64,000 nucleotides of DNA from contig NW_004797421.1 in assembly GCF_000002075.1 (NCBI RefSeq), forward strand, positions 982,328-1,046,327, read 5' to 3'. Position numbers and translations under genes: made by a program. Below are positions 1-11,194 of this stretch, in pieces (position 1 is the first letter of the stretch; each line of letters opens with the position of its first letter). The stretch is from Aplysia californica (taxonomy: Eukaryota > Mollusca > Gastropoda > Aplysiida > Aplysiidae). Below the pieces are notes generated by a model. The model worked only from the letters and a program-made list of their open reading frames with translations. It ran no database searches and was not told the DNA's origin.

Positions 1-30
<30 letters not shown>
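1..30. repeat. (TG)n microsatellite at window edge
   Basis: About 15 TG dinucleotides open the window and run off its left edge, so the true length is unknown. The next 80 bases up to the stop codon of the minus-strand gene hold no recognisable gene. Confidence 0.95.
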
Positions 31-33
<3 letters not shown>

Positions 34-111
34 GTGAAACACCAAACCAACGTGCCAGGATCTGGACAATAAAGATGTATCTTATCTTATAAAGAGTTTC
101 AAATCTCCATG

Positions 112-2811
112 TTAGGACGGTTGAAGCCTCAGCACCACACGCAAATTATAACCAGAGTCTTCAATTGGCTGCATTGCCTCGCAGATCTCATGTTCGAAGT
201 GGCCACTCTTGGGGTCAATGGTGATGACCTTGGTGGCGTTCAAACCATCTGGGATAATCTCCACACTGTCAGGATCCTCACCAAATCGCCAGCCTGAATC
301 GAGCTTCGTATTAAAATTGAATTGCACCCCTGTGATTGGGGCAACTCTAACAACACAGCTCACCATCATGGTATGAGGATCGGTGAACCAAAGTCCAGAA
401 GCTTCGCTGTCAAATTTCAGTGGTAAATAGAAGTTAACAACGTTGTACGTCGAAGCTGTGTTGTCATCGGCGTCTTTCGCTACGCATTCGTACGTGACTT
501 GACCCGCCCCCCTAGGGTTAGGTTTCACAACAGCGTGACTCTTTACGCTATAGCCTCCGTAGAGCGTTGACGTGTTGTAGGGAATCACCCTCCTGCTACC
601 ATTCTCGCCTATCCTGTATATGGGGAAATCTGTGACGTTATTTCCAAAGACGGAGCAAGATATCTCACAACCTCGATCTGCGTAATTGCATTTCGTAACG
701 GTGACATTTGGATCGTGAGAAGAACGAGGCATTCGCAAGAAACCAAGATATCCTTCTGGGAACGGCAGGGTTTCGTTTGAGGGTCTCAGAACCCTTTGGG
801 TGACTACATGTCCTCCTGCAATAAGATCACTCCTTGTTCTTGTACGAATAGTATTTGTGAACACAAGCAAGCCCCTCGGCGACCCATTTGACGTGCTTAG
901 TAACAACTCCATCTCTTGTGTTTCTATGAAATCTTTGGTGTCCGCATATTGCACAAAGTCTCCTGTGCCTTCTCCATACTTCAGTTCTCTGGATACATCA
1001 TCGTACAGAATTGTATTCAGCTTAAGCGTACTCCCCGACTCAGAATCGTCGTTCACTCTAGGAATAATTACCCTGACCTTTGCGTTATGACCAGGGTTGT
1101 ACGTAATGTCCCCCGCTGGCACCGGTATTAATGTTAGCATAGAACCGGGAACACTTAACTCTGTTGTGTTAGTTCTAAGACTATTTCTAAGTTCCAAAAC
1201 CACCTCCCCAAAAGTAGGTTCTGCCAATCGCACGAAAACATTGGCATATCCTCTGTCACTGTCCGTGACGGCACTTGTCTCTCGAACATAACCATCTCCT
1301 ATGTCAACTCGTTTGTCTACGACGTCATCAAGTCCTGAGCCTTGTTCGTCATTACGAAACCAGGAAACGTCTGGCACCACGTCCACGCTCAGCTTATAAG
1401 TCACGGTGAATTTGATCTTTCGGAGACTGACCTCTCTTTTTGCGGACAAGACGATAATGCTCGGAGCAGGTATCTCTAAAAATTGGTGTGAAACAGATTC
1501 TTGGTTTTCACAAGGCTGCCCTCCTGTTGTTAAGGCTTCTTTCAAACGAGATATTTCGTTGAAAAGAATGTCAAATTTCTCGTTCATCTCACTTCGCTGA
1601 GGAAACAAGAGTAAATGATAAGAGAGTGTTCATCACATGAGGTTTTCGAACATATTTGATCACTTTAAAAGTGTACATGTATCATTTTTCCGCAAAGCAT
1701 TGGAATCTATAACATATACAGGCGTGTCTTAAGTCAATAAGTAATAATTAGGAATCTTTGCTTTTTTAACAGACTGAACCTAAACAAAGTCAAGCAAGCT
1801 CAATGTTTGAGATCCGTATATTATATTCAAAATCAAGGAAAACTTAATGATTAAAGACTGTTCTTAGTTTCTAGATGCTCCGATATAAAACTTAGCTTAG
1901 AATATTTTATTTTTCATACGAGATGTCCACACAAAATTAAGTAGAAGAAAGAAAATCTTTTCTGTGTTAATAGTGTAATCATGCCATCACACGCCATTGT
2001 TCCACTAACTTGTTTAAGATTATTACTAATTTAGTTTTATAAGAGAATGCATTTTCTAAGACACAATTTTAGGGATACCTCCAGTATTCGACAAAGGCAC
2101 CCCCCACCCCCCCTTCCCCGCGCATGCCTGGTTTTGCTTGGATTTTTCATCATAGAGATGCATAAATACAATATGAATGAACAAACGTACAACAACAACA
2201 ACAACAACAGCATCATCATCAACAACAACAACAACAGCAAAAACAACAATAACAACAACAACAACATGAATAAAAGTAGCTTATGATAAATGAGTGAGGG
2301 TACAAAATAATGAGAGCATACAGGCAACAACAGCAAAATAAATAAAAGTATAGGCCTGATAAACAGATGATACGAGGTTTAAAAAAGATACGACAATGAA
2401 GCGAACATACCAACAACAACAAAATTATAATTTTATTAAATAGATACATGATTTTTTAAATGCTCTTTAAAAACAAACAAACAGACAACAAAATGAATAA
2501 CTTGGCTTGGTGGTGTGCTTTGAAAAAAATCAATTTGTCTTTGTGAAGTCGGGCGTTATGGAGTCATTCAAAAACAAAAAGAAAGCACCGTGTAAAAGGC
2601 AGGGCTTATACATGTAAAGTAAGTCTTTGACAAGAATAATACACATTTTAAAATACGATACTTACGGCACAGTGTAAGGCTACCCGCCATTTGAATCAGT
2701 ACTTACCATGAGTTCCATCTCATCTCTGTTGTAACCCGATGCACACTGGGTGAGAAAATAGCAGATGAATACCACCAGGCTAGTTCTCCCAGATTTCAAT
2801 TTCAATTTCAT
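112..2811 (-). CDS. Predicted secreted Ig-like protein, two exons
   Basis: Exon 1 is 2811-2707 and exon 2 is 1596-112, joined in phase 0 by a GT-AG intron (donor GTAAGT at 2706, acceptor TTTCCTCAG ending at 1597). The product is about 529 residues. Exon 1 starts at an ATG about 50 bp below a TATA-like run and encodes a signal peptide: lysine-rich MKLKLK, then a hydrophobic core (LVVFICYFL) ending near QCASG. Exon 2 begins with a short helical stretch (EKFDILFNEISRLKEAL). After it come beta-rich, Ig-like modules marked by D-x-G-Y type motifs; the clearest lies around residues 335-420 with cysteines near 338, 345, 349 and 406 (VTYECVAKDADD). Seven N-x-S/T sites lie in the mature part. There is no second hydrophobic segment, so secretion rather than membrane anchoring is inferred. 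I do not recognise the family. A role in adhesion or immune recognition would be a guess. Confidence 0.75.
1597..2706 (-). other. Intron of the secreted Ig-like gene
   Basis: A GT-AG intron of 1110 bp. It is AT-rich and has no coding signal of its own. It contains the AAC-repeat tract at 2190-2262. Confidence 0.7.
2190..2262. repeat. (AAC)n microsatellite, imperfect
   Basis: AAC/AAT triplets interrupted by CATCATC. They produce long polyleucine or polyasparagine open frames on both strands, which are not genes. Confidence 0.9.
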
Positions 2812-2855
2812 TTTTAATTTGATGTGTTTGCAATTCCTGTTCAGTTTAAGGGGTG

Positions 2856-2870
2856 CTTTTTATATATATA
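2856..2870 (-). promoter_or_regulatory. TATA-like box of the secreted Ig-like gene
   Basis: On the minus strand a TATATATATAAAAAG run lies about 45-60 bp before the ATG of exon 1. That spacing allows a short 5' leader. It could also be a chance AT microsatellite. Confidence 0.45.
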
Positions 2871-3142
2871 GTAGTTGTTGTTGTCTAATAATTTTTCAAG
2901 ATGTAGGCCTAAAGCTTATTCGTGCAGCGTAATTCTACGTACAGCAGTTCTCTGCCCCGGTGATGCCTCTGAATGTTCTCGAGTTTTGTCCAAAACAAAG
3001 ACAGCATGTATAATATAATTATTAGGCCTATAATATGCTTTCAGTTCTGTTAAGCGGCCTAACAGCACCTCTGAACTAGCGTATTTACTTAATGGAGCCA
3101 TTAATGTCGTTTAAATTATTATATTATTATTATATACCCCCC

Positions 3143-3245
<103 letters not shown>

Positions 3246-3504
3246 CAACTCCCCCAGCCATCCAAAGGACATTTTGTGAACTATGGAGAAGAAAATAAAT
3301 ATGAACAGCGCCTCTAGCATGAAACAAGCAATTTCCTAGTTGTTACATCGTGCAAATTCGGATAAAAAGTAAAGAGCTCCAAATGGATTCTAATGATAGC
3401 TATTACTATTACTGTCCAATCGTCCGTAGCATTGTTTAACATCCTTAGTAACCATTAAGGTGGGAGCACATATACGGTTGTGTGTGATCGGATCGGATAA
3501 AAAA

Positions 3505-3672
3505 AAGTTTTACAGGACCTGCGACACCTTTGGGTCGTATCATAAGTGCCGAAGATTAGAAAGAGAGTAACAAACACACATAAAAAGAAGGAGATTAGAT
3601 AAGGACGATAGATGTTTGATGGGAAAGGAAGAACAAACCACACCTGAACACCTGTCCACCTATGACTGGGTT
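3505..3672 (+). repeat. Interspersed repeat family D, copy 1
   Basis: This segment shares its order of words (AAGTGCCGAAGATTAGA, GATAGATGTTTGAT, GGAAGAACAAACCACACC) with 48305-48480 in the same orientation and with 9262-9446 in reverse. The length is about 170 bp. No TSD or tRNA-like head was seen. It is probably a SINE or the end of a larger element. Confidence 0.6.
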
Positions 3673-3934
3673 TAGGCACAATGTCGAAGGAGTAAGCGAG
3701 TACTGATACAGTATAAAAACGTGGCAATCGTCAACTGTTCCACTGCAGTTTTTAACACTATTGTCACATGTCTAATAACAGCAGCAAAAAGTGTTTATCC
3801 AATGACCGGAAATAGTAGAAGCAATGACGATAAAATTACCCAGGATTAGAATCACATGGACAAGCAAGGTCACCAACTAGAAAGCTCATTGTACCAAACT
3901 CTCTGATTGTACTAAAGGGGAGCACAGTCTGAGA

Positions 3935-4245
3935 TGAAGAGTGAAGAGAGAAGAGGATAGTGGCAATGGATTGGACATACCCCCGGGAAGCGAGGCAGCT
4001 GCATGATATAGAAAATATTAGATCGGAATCACAGAATTCTACACTTAGTGTAGAATTCTGTGATTTGAATCCATATCGGGTAAGATATCAAGGGGAAGGT
4101 CACGTGAAACTTGGAGATGAGCCACAGAGAACGATGTACTGAAATGTGCAAAGACAAAGAATTATGTCAAGAAGCTTGCCCAGGACAAGGATAGCTGGAG
4201 AGTGTTTGTTGGTGGCAAATAACGTGGTCCAGGGTGAGACAGGTG
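3935..4245 (+). mobile_element. LINE ORF2 3'-end remnant
   Basis: Two short pieces resemble the C-terminus of a non-LTR retrotransposon polyprotein. One is the WQWIGHT-type motif around 3957-3985, read across frames. The other is VKKLAQDKDSWRVFVGGK followed by a stop at 4166-4222. The ending into GAT repeats fits LINE 3' tails. The body between the pieces is scrambled and contains a perfect hairpin (4027-4065). The RT fragment at 10885-11061 is likely the same family. Confidence 0.5.
4027..4065. repeat. Perfect 18-bp-stem hairpin
   Basis: The arm AATCACAGAATTCTACAC is followed by a TTA loop and its exact reverse complement. It could form a cruciform or RNA stem. It sits inside LINE debris. 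Confidence 0.85.
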
Positions 4246-4271
4246 ATGATGATGATGGACGGTAGTACTAG

Positions 4272-4308
4272 TAATGGCGGCAGCAGCAGCACTAGCAGTA
4301 GTAGCAGA

Positions 4309-4366
<58 letters not shown>

Positions 4367-4419
4367 ATAGTAGTAGTAGTAACAGCAGCAGCAGCAGCAG
4401 CAGTAGCAGTAGCAGCAGA
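4272..4419. repeat. (AGC/AGT)n compound trinucleotide repeat
   Basis: Interleaved AGC and AGT triplets yield polyserine, polyvaline and polyleucine open frames on both strands. None has support as a gene. Confidence 0.92.
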
Positions 4420-4435
4420 ATGGTCAAACGGCCTA

Positions 4436-4560
4436 CTCTTTTACGATTTTCAACAACCAAGGGGTCTTTAATATGCGCAATGTGCACGCACAGGTCCTCA
4501 GAGGTTGTTTTCCACCTGACACCGAAGACTAGTGGCTCCATCTTACCTACCATGTTCAAG
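4436..4560 (-). repeat. SINE family A fragment (body only)
   Basis: The words ACCAAGGGGTCTTTAATATG and GGTCCTCAGAGGTTGTTTTC match the mid-body of the longer copies at 24870-25358 and 44890-45437 in the same orientation. The tRNA-like head is absent. Confidence 0.55.
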
Positions 4561-5279
4561 GGAGTGGAAGAAGGAGGAGATTATAGTGATAGTGCGGTCA
4601 AAAATTCGTGGGGCAACTTGTTGTCAAATATCTCCTCAACTAAGGAACATAAACTCTCCAGTTTTTGCGCAGTGACTTGTATCAGTTTGTCTTAAAAGAT
4701 CACATTTTTTTGTAAAGACCTGTTAGCCATATTCTAGAAAATTCCTTTATAAAAACTAATTTAAAAAATCCTAGTGGGAGTTTTCTTCTGATTTTAAAAG
4801 GTTTGCAGCTAGAACTATCGCTTTTAAAAGCAAGTACCGTCATTTTGTTTCCGAATCACGAGATTAATCTTTAATGAAAGCATGTTTTGAGAACTTTTAG
4901 TGCAAAAAAAATGTTCACTATAAAATTAATTTCTTGTAACTAGTTTTGCAACTAAAAGTGTCATTGGTGAGCTGTGACGTAGGCCATATGCGTGCGCCAC
5001 AATGTGTGTGAGAAGCGGTAAGTGCTGTGAACAATTCCATTTTCCGTGTGCAGGAGATTTGTCGTATTTTATATAAATTTAAGAAGAAAGGTTCTCTAAT
5101 CTAGCCTCAATCAATTGTTGTGAAAAAATATAATTGAGTTAAGAAAAATTGATGCAAACTTCCGTACAACGTATGGGTGACTCTGATTCACCCGTTAAAA
5201 AGATATTTGAGGATGAGCTGGTGGTAGCACCATCAGATGAAAGGTCTTGTCAGCGTTAACGTGGTCAATACCCAATTCA
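4561..5279. other. Intergenic, AT-rich; no gene recognised
   Basis: A short ATG frame at 5174 (MGDSDSPVKKIFEDELVV...) runs 28 codons into the SINE that follows. It has no recognised homology. No PCBD 5' exon could be found here. Confidence 0.5.
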
Positions 5280-5460
5280 CCGGCGTCTGTTGCGTGTTGT
5301 AGCGGCGAGGCGCTTTGCTGATGCATGCAGGAGACTCGAGTTCGGTTCCCAAGTGGGGAGATCTGTATGAGTATGAGTATCTCGGTCTTTCTACCGGGAT
5401 ATTGTATCCCTCTCAGCTCGGGTAAGCCCTGACAGGCAGGGTCGGAAAAAAGGACCCACA
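5280..5460 (+). repeat. tRNA-derived SINE family B, copy 1
   Basis: It has a tRNA-like head with a B-box-like GAGTTCGGTTCCCAAG, followed by a body containing CTCGGTCTTTCTACCGGGAT and CCCTCTCAGCTCGGG. It is nearly the same over about 170 bp as 9524-9700. A more diverged copy lies at 27165-27300. Confidence 0.7.
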
Positions 5461-5548
5461 TTGTGTCGATGAGGTTGTAAAAACACCTACATTAATATTA
5501 ATTTATAAAAAATAATACTGAAATAAATAAGCAATTTCTGACAAATCG

Positions 5549-5549
<1 letters not shown>

Positions 5550-5596
<47 letters not shown>
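5550..5596. repeat. (GT)n microsatellite
   Basis: About 23 GT units. Confidence 0.95.
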
Positions 5597-5599
<3 letters not shown>

Positions 5600-6296
5600 C
5601 CAAGCCAGGACACAAGTTTCTGGTAGGTCACCAAAGATATTTCAATTTTACACATATTCTCTGTTTAGAAAGGCAAACCCTAAGTGTATGATATTTTTCA
5701 GGTTTTTTTAGCTGTCAGTATCTCCAGATACGAAGACTGACACTTCTTCCCAAAAGAGTTGCTTGCATTCATACATTGTGGAAATCATGGACACTGAGTC
5801 TGTTTTTTTTTCACTTTAGCTTTGCATTTTAGAATCACATGGACAAGCATGAAAAATGTGCTGAAGGCTGCACAGCAAAAGATCAAAGTGAAATATCAGT
5901 GTCATGTGGAAATCTGACATCTTGACTAAAAAAGAATGCCATATAATGCTAATTGATCTCGAAGGGTTTATTCATGCTTATAACTTGTGTTTGTTTTTTG
6001 CTTTTAAGCAAACTAAGAATGTTGTAGTTAATTTTGTAACTTGTAGGACACTGTTGCTCAGATATTGGAAACCTACAGTAAAATTTATTACCTTTTATTT
6101 CCTTTTCATGACGTTTAAACGTTTGACATTCATGTATAATTCAAGCTTTGTGAAAATTGGCTGTTGTTCTTAACATTATTATTGGTAAGCTATCGTGCAA
6201 ATGAAAATTTTCCTTTTCAGTCTATGAAATTAAATGCCAGTTTTTTCTTGAAAATGTCCAGTGTCAGCAGATTTATGTATTGTTTAATTTTTGCAG

Positions 6297-7087
6297 GCTT
6301 TTGGATTTATGACCAGAGTTGGCTTGAAGGCGGACAAAATGGATCACCACCCAGAATGGTTCAATGTTTACAACAAGGTAGGGCAATGTGTTCATCAAAG
6401 TAATTATCTTACATCCCAAGTCTAAGCCTACTCTTTCCTTTGGCCTTTTACAACCTCTGCCCCCCTCTCCCCCCACCTTTAACTGTATGATTGATATGCA
6501 GTTGGATTTTGACACATGCAGTACATTACTCATGAGTTTGATTATTGGCAGTGCTGGGTTTTGAAAAGAGAAATGGACTCATAGAGCGAAATATCTGCCT
6601 GCCAATGCTTTGAAGGTGTAGCGTTCAATGTGGATGTTGGGGACTGGGTATTATTTAATAGTCGACTAACTTTCTAATTTTGTGTACAATACGTGAATAC
6701 TCCATTGATAACTGCATTTTTCAGTGGGGATGTAGTGTGATTGCAGCTCAGCTTATGTGGGTCATGTGTATAGTGTGTTTCCCATGATAACACACATGTA
6801 GTTAATAAATTACTGCTAATTCTGTAGGAAATATATGTTAATGCTATTTTTACAAAGTGTTTTCTATGATTAGTAGAGCTTAAGTGGTGACCAGCACAGG
6901 TGGGAGTGTCATAATTTATGTACAATGTCCCTGCTCTTTTGTGTGTGCTTGTCAGTGCAGTCATGAAATTTTGTGTGTAGGTAGGGTAAGGTGGATGGCA
7001 AGTTGATTATATGCATAAGTGAGATATGAACTTATTTCTTGACTAAACTTAGGTCACTGAAAATGAAGTTGCTGATAGTTTCAGTGT

Positions 7088-7132
<45 letters not shown>

Positions 7133-7521
7133 TTTTTGTATCACGCTAAATTTGACCCTAGATCAAAATAGGATTTTTTAAAACTCTAAATTTTCATTGA
7201 TTTTAAGCCTTATCCATCTTTAATTTTGATGCAATGTATTTCTCTGCTGTGAGTTAAACTATGTTTGACAATTCATTTATGCAGTTGCAGCCATATGTTA
7301 CACAGGGAATTGACTCTTTAAATATTCTGATTCGTATTGCCCAACCAGCTAACCCATCAGGTCATTAACATTTTATTTCATGTCATAACTCTGTGAACTG
7401 TAAGTCTTTTTTGTTTGTGTTTTTGCAACAGGTTCAGATTACCTTGAGTACCCATGATGTTGGGGGTTTGTCTCAAAGGGACGTTACCTTGGCGAAGTTC
7501 ATTGAGGAAGTGGCTAAATAA
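6297..7521 (+). CDS. PCBD: Pterin-4a-carbinolamine dehydratase, last two exons
   Basis: Exons at 6297-6377 (27 codons) and 7432-7521 (29 codons plus TAA) are joined in phase 0. The intron has donor GTAGGG and acceptor TTTTGCAACAG. The first exon reads [20 protein letters not shown] then WFNVYNK. The second reads [20 protein letters not shown] then AKFIEEVAK. This is the conserved C-terminal half of PCBD/DCoH, including the DHHPEW active-site segment; the paired histidines are catalytic in the family. The enzyme dehydrates 4a-hydroxytetrahydrobiopterin in BH4 recycling, and vertebrate forms also bind HNF1. VQITL..HD and LAKFIE lean toward PCBD2, but GLSQRD and TRV lean toward PCBD1. The first ~45 residues should lie in upstream exons that I could not find between 2900 and 6290. 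Confidence 0.88.
7092..7128. repeat. (CT)n microsatellite in the PCBD intron
   Basis: About 18 CT units in the intron between the two visible PCBD exons. Confidence 0.93.
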
Positions 7522-7952
7522 TTCACAGTTAGACATGAGTCAAATCTTCCCTGGCCATATCAAAATGTTGAATGTGCAGTAGTAATCAAGATCTGTTGTT
7601 TGGCAATTTTCTGTTAATGTTGTTTAGAACTATGCATTTAATTGTAGAGCTTTGTTTCCGAGGCAGGAGGTAATTTGTTGTAGAATAACTGCCCTTTGCC
7701 ATGTTCCACAATGTAGTGGATTATGATTTTCATCATTTGAAGCCAAAACTATTTCCATGATTATAAAGTTGTTGTTGCTAGATAGCTGAATGTTTTAGTT
7801 AAAATTGAGCAGCATTAACACTGGTTTGAATGTAGTAGAAGAGTTAAATTGAAGGCCATTTTATTTATTTGTGTCCTTTTATTTGGATGAATGATGATTC
7901 CCTGTATTTTACATTCCGTTGTGAATTGCCTAGTGATTATATTATAATCCTG

Positions 7953-7958
7953 AATAAA
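7953..7958 (+). terminator. Polyadenylation signal candidate for PCBD
   Basis: An AATAAA hexamer lies about 430 bp after the PCBD stop, in AT-rich sequence with no other gene on this strand. Confidence 0.5.
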
Positions 7959-8662
7959 ATACTGCTGATGTTTACTATCATCATGACATTTATTAAATTT
8001 AATCACCAATGAATCTCTTCATAATATTAAGAAAAAAAAGATTTGATTATTTTTCTGTTGTTTCTTTTAAGTGCACATGTTCATTCGGCTCATTGTTTAC
8101 TTGTTAGCTGTTTAATCTTTAAAAAAATATTATTCAATAAGAAAAAATGGATGTCAAATTCCGTATTCTCTCAGATGTGTTCAAAAGTGCAGGTCACAGT
8201 TTGCATGTGTTTCAATACCTATGCTGTTCTTTTCCTTTATTTATCTCTCAGAGTCAGAGCACAAAATAACAAATAATTATATCGTTTACTTCGATTTAGT
8301 TAGAGGTGGGGAAGGAAGGGATGGGCTAAGATGCACCTAAGTCAAAACGGTTGTGCTTCCCGAGTTTCAGAGTTGCATCTGTAGTCAGGTTGGTATTATG
8401 TGACATAGTAGAAACTGCCGTTGCAATAATATTTTTGGGGTCATTTTTGTTTTTCAGTGGCCTTATTTTTTATGACATGGTAATTGTTCTTGGTTTGCTG
8501 TTGAGCTTTGTTTTTGATTGGTGTAGTTTCAGAGGAAGAGTGAGGTCTAGAATGCCTGTTTGTGTAATAAGTTTGTGTGGTGACTTTGTTAACATCAAGT
8601 AAAATAATAAATCCCAAGGACTTTACATGTGTTTAAAAATCTCAAGTTCTTTTTTGAATGTT

Positions 8663-9031
8663 TTAAGAATTTTTAGGACTGCTATTACCACTGTACTGTT
8701 CAGACCCCGGCCACCACCTGTCTTTCACCTTGAGTGTAGGCTTTTGCGATGCATTTTGCTGCCTCGTCTGTTTTTCTGCTAGCCTCCGGTACATTTTAGA
8801 GACAATCTTTTGTAGGTTGTTTATCATCTGACACACAGTAAAACACAATTTAGAATATAATTTAGCATGCTGTTCAAAGGTTCTTTGCCCACAAAGCAAA
8901 CTTTTTCCGAAGAGATAAAAAGTATCCTTTCGCGTCTTTTTCGTACTGGAACATTCATGAAATGTCCTTTGATGGCTCTCTAGCAGCCGTAAACTGTTTT
9001 CGAAAAAGGTGTTCGTGATTATCTCCACATA
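8663..9031 (-). CDS. Terminal exon of an unidentified gene
   Basis: Minus-strand coding exon of 122 codons plus stop. It is preceded by a strong acceptor (polypyrimidine tract then TTGCAG ending at 9032), which sets phase 0. It begins YVEIITNTFFENSLRLLESH and ends in a basic, serine-rich tail (KPTLKVKDRWWPGSEQYSGN). The middle is helical and Cys/His-containing (QHAKLYSKLCFTVCQMINNL). I do not recognise the family. No upstream exon could be placed: the region to 13700 holds repeats and a gap. It converges tail to tail with PCBD. The open frame, clean acceptor and ordinary composition suggest a real gene, but it could be an old transposon remnant. Confidence 0.45.
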   Translation of the reverse strand, partial: YVEIITNTFFENSLRLLESHQRTFHECSSTKKTRKDTFYLFGKSLLCGQRTFEQHAKLYSKLCFTVCQMINNLQKIVSKMYRRLAEKQTRQQNASQKPTLKVKDRWWPGSEQYSGNSSPKNS

Positions 9032-9261
9032 CTGCAAGGAAAGAAGACATCAGACTCCGTAATACCATGTAACCCGTGGTAGCCTTCTGTTGGTCATGAT
9101 TTTCATCATATACCCAGTCTTGGCCTAGAAAATGAAACATGTTTAAATTGTTTGATTTTGGAAAATTTTAAGTTTATAAAAACTACCAAAATGTTAGCTT
9201 TTGCTCCCCTGTGAAGGAAAAATAATGTAGCCGCGAAATAAATGTATCAAACTACCAAATG

Positions 9262-9446
9262 ATTTGATGAAACTTTCTGCAGTGGGTGGTTGGTGGGTGC
9301 TTCGGTGTGGTTTGTTCCTTCTTTCTTATCAAACATCTATATCATCCTTACCTCTCATCCTTCTTTATTGAATATGTCATGTTTGTTTCTCTCGTGTAAC
9401 ACCTCTAATCTTCGGCACTTATATTTATGACCTTATTGTGTTGCAA
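9262..9446 (-). repeat. Interspersed repeat family D, copy 2
   Basis: Reverse orientation relative to 3505-3672 and 48305-48480. The shared words read here as GGTGTGGTTTGTTCCTTC, TCAAACATCTAT and CTAATCTTCGGCACTTAT. Confidence 0.6.
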
Positions 9447-9523
9447 GTGCCTTAAAACTCTTATTTTAAAAAAGAAGACTAGGTCTAGGTGCTCGACCCC
9501 AACATTTACTGGGATTAGAGGTG

Positions 9524-9760
9524 CACCGGCGTCTGTTGCCTGTGTTGTAGCGGATAGGTGCTTCACTGTCGCACGCAGGAGACTCGAGTTCGGTTCCCAA
9601 GTGGGGAGATATGTTGAGTATCGAGTATCTCGGTCTTTCTACCGGGATATTGTATCCCTCTCAGCTCGGGAAGGCTTTGACCAGCAGGGTTGGAAGCCCA
9701 CCTCCAAAACGATGGAAAGTATAACGATGGAAACTTAAAAACACCCACATTTGTTGGGAC
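9524..9760 (+). repeat. tRNA-derived SINE family B, copy 2
   Basis: It has the same head (GAGACTCGAGTTCGGTTCCC) and body as the copy at 5280. It extends further 3' and ends near AAAAACACCCACATTTG. Confidence 0.7.
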
Positions 9761-10566
9761 CAGAGGTGTTCAAAAGTAACAATAGTAAACGAACCAAGAA
9801 TAACACCAAGCTTTCTGACACGAGAGGCAAACTGTTGAACCGCCAGGTTATGAAGCCCCCCTAAGTTTTGCTATTCTTTTATTGCTCGTACTTCCCCATG
9901 GGACTTTGTTATAAAACTGTAAGTTTGATCATTTTCGTTTGTTGAAAAAAAATTCTTGCTTATTTATTAATCTCATGCTCTCGAAACTCTGCATAGTCCT
10001 TCTACGGGCCAGCGACCAAACAATATTTTTTTCTCCAAAAAAATTGAACCTGCAATAAAACAGTTTCTTTATTTAGGCCCTACGTGTATTAAAAACTTTG
10101 GCTCTTTGGGTGCTTACTCAGGATCACTGAAAACAATAACTTACAGTAATATAACCTGGTCAACAAATTGCTCATTTTGAGACAGCGACACTACGCTGCC
10201 CCCACATTTGAGTGTAAGCATGAAGATTTCCTCCTACGGTTGTCTAGACTCTAGACGTCTCCATGTGAGTCTCGAAAAGTATATTATATTATGTACTCAT
10301 CTAGTAGTCTGTGTGGTGTTGAGAAAAATATATGTCAACTTACAATGTCTAAGGTGTAGGCTGTAAAAATCCCCTTTCACTTTTTGACCTGCTTTAGGTT
10401 TAACAGAACCTTAGTCTGCTGTGGCCTTTGTGAATATGCTTTTTTAGATTCTGTTGGTCATCCAATGTTTAGACCAGTATGCAAAGATCTATGAAGATTA
10501 AACAGCGATTTCGTTTTATCTTGTTAATCACGGCGTCTGGCGAAACTGAGCAAGCTAGATTTATAC
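9761..10566. other. Intergenic; nothing recognised
   Basis: Unique-looking AT-rich sequence without an open frame of note or repeat ends. Confidence 0.5.
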
Positions 10567-10620
10567 AGTAGTACCTTAGTACATGGTAGAACATGGTGAT
10601 AGCGTTTGCAGAACGCACAA
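10567..10620 (+). mobile_element. Fragment of a GTAGAACATGG-type MITE end
   Basis: The word GGTAGAACATGGTGATAGCG also forms the left terminus of the MITE at 11549-12042. No partner end was found. Confidence 0.45.
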
Positions 10621-10884
10621 AATTGAATGTTTGGTAGCGTATAACAGTGTAACAGAGGGGTCTGAATTAGGGATCAACCTCTGTTACTATTCGCCAGATG
10701 ATGGTTTGCAGGGCGCCGCATTTATATAATATTAATATAAAATATTCTTCTTTACCTTAGTTGTTACTGAACTGTCTATCCGTCTTTCTTTTTCCCCTGT
10801 GCATGGTTATAAATTCTGAGTGCTTATGTAAGCACTAATGTAGGGTTACTACCGCGAAATGGGTCATTAATTCCTTCCAAACCT

Positions 10885-11061
10885 TAGTGTTCAACCTGGC
10901 CATTGACTGGGTCATGAGGAAAACAACAGAGGATACATCAAGAGTCATAAGGTGGACCCTCTTCTCCACCCTCGAGGATTTTGACTTTGCCGACGACCTT
11001 GCACTACTCTCCCATACCAACCAACACATGCAGGAAAAAACAAACTGACTCCACAAATACG
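10885..11061 (+). mobile_element. LINE reverse-transcriptase fragment
   Basis: The plus strand reads VFNLAIDWVMRKTTEDTS, then LEDFDFADDLALLSHTNQHM with QEKTN and a stop. FADDLALLS is the catalytic box of non-LTR reverse transcriptase. The fragment is cut at the right by the assembly gap. It probably belongs to the same family as the remnant at 3935-4245. Confidence 0.8.
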
Positions 11062-11161
11062 NNNNNNNNNNNNNNNNNNNNNNNNNNNNNNNNNNNNNNN
11101 NNNNNNNNNNNNNNNNNNNNNNNNNNNNNNNNNNNNNNNNNNNNNNNNNNNNNNNNNNNNN
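11062..11161. other. Assembly gap, exactly 100 N
   Basis: A run of 100 N, a usual placeholder for a gap of unknown size. Confidence 0.99.
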
Positions 11162-11194
11162 CACCTGGCTGACGAAAATTTTAAAAAAATAAAG

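Noticed and set aside
4167-4695. 130- and 153-codon frames rich in Leu or Ser
   Set aside because: They arise from the AGC/AGT repeat joined to a SINE fragment.
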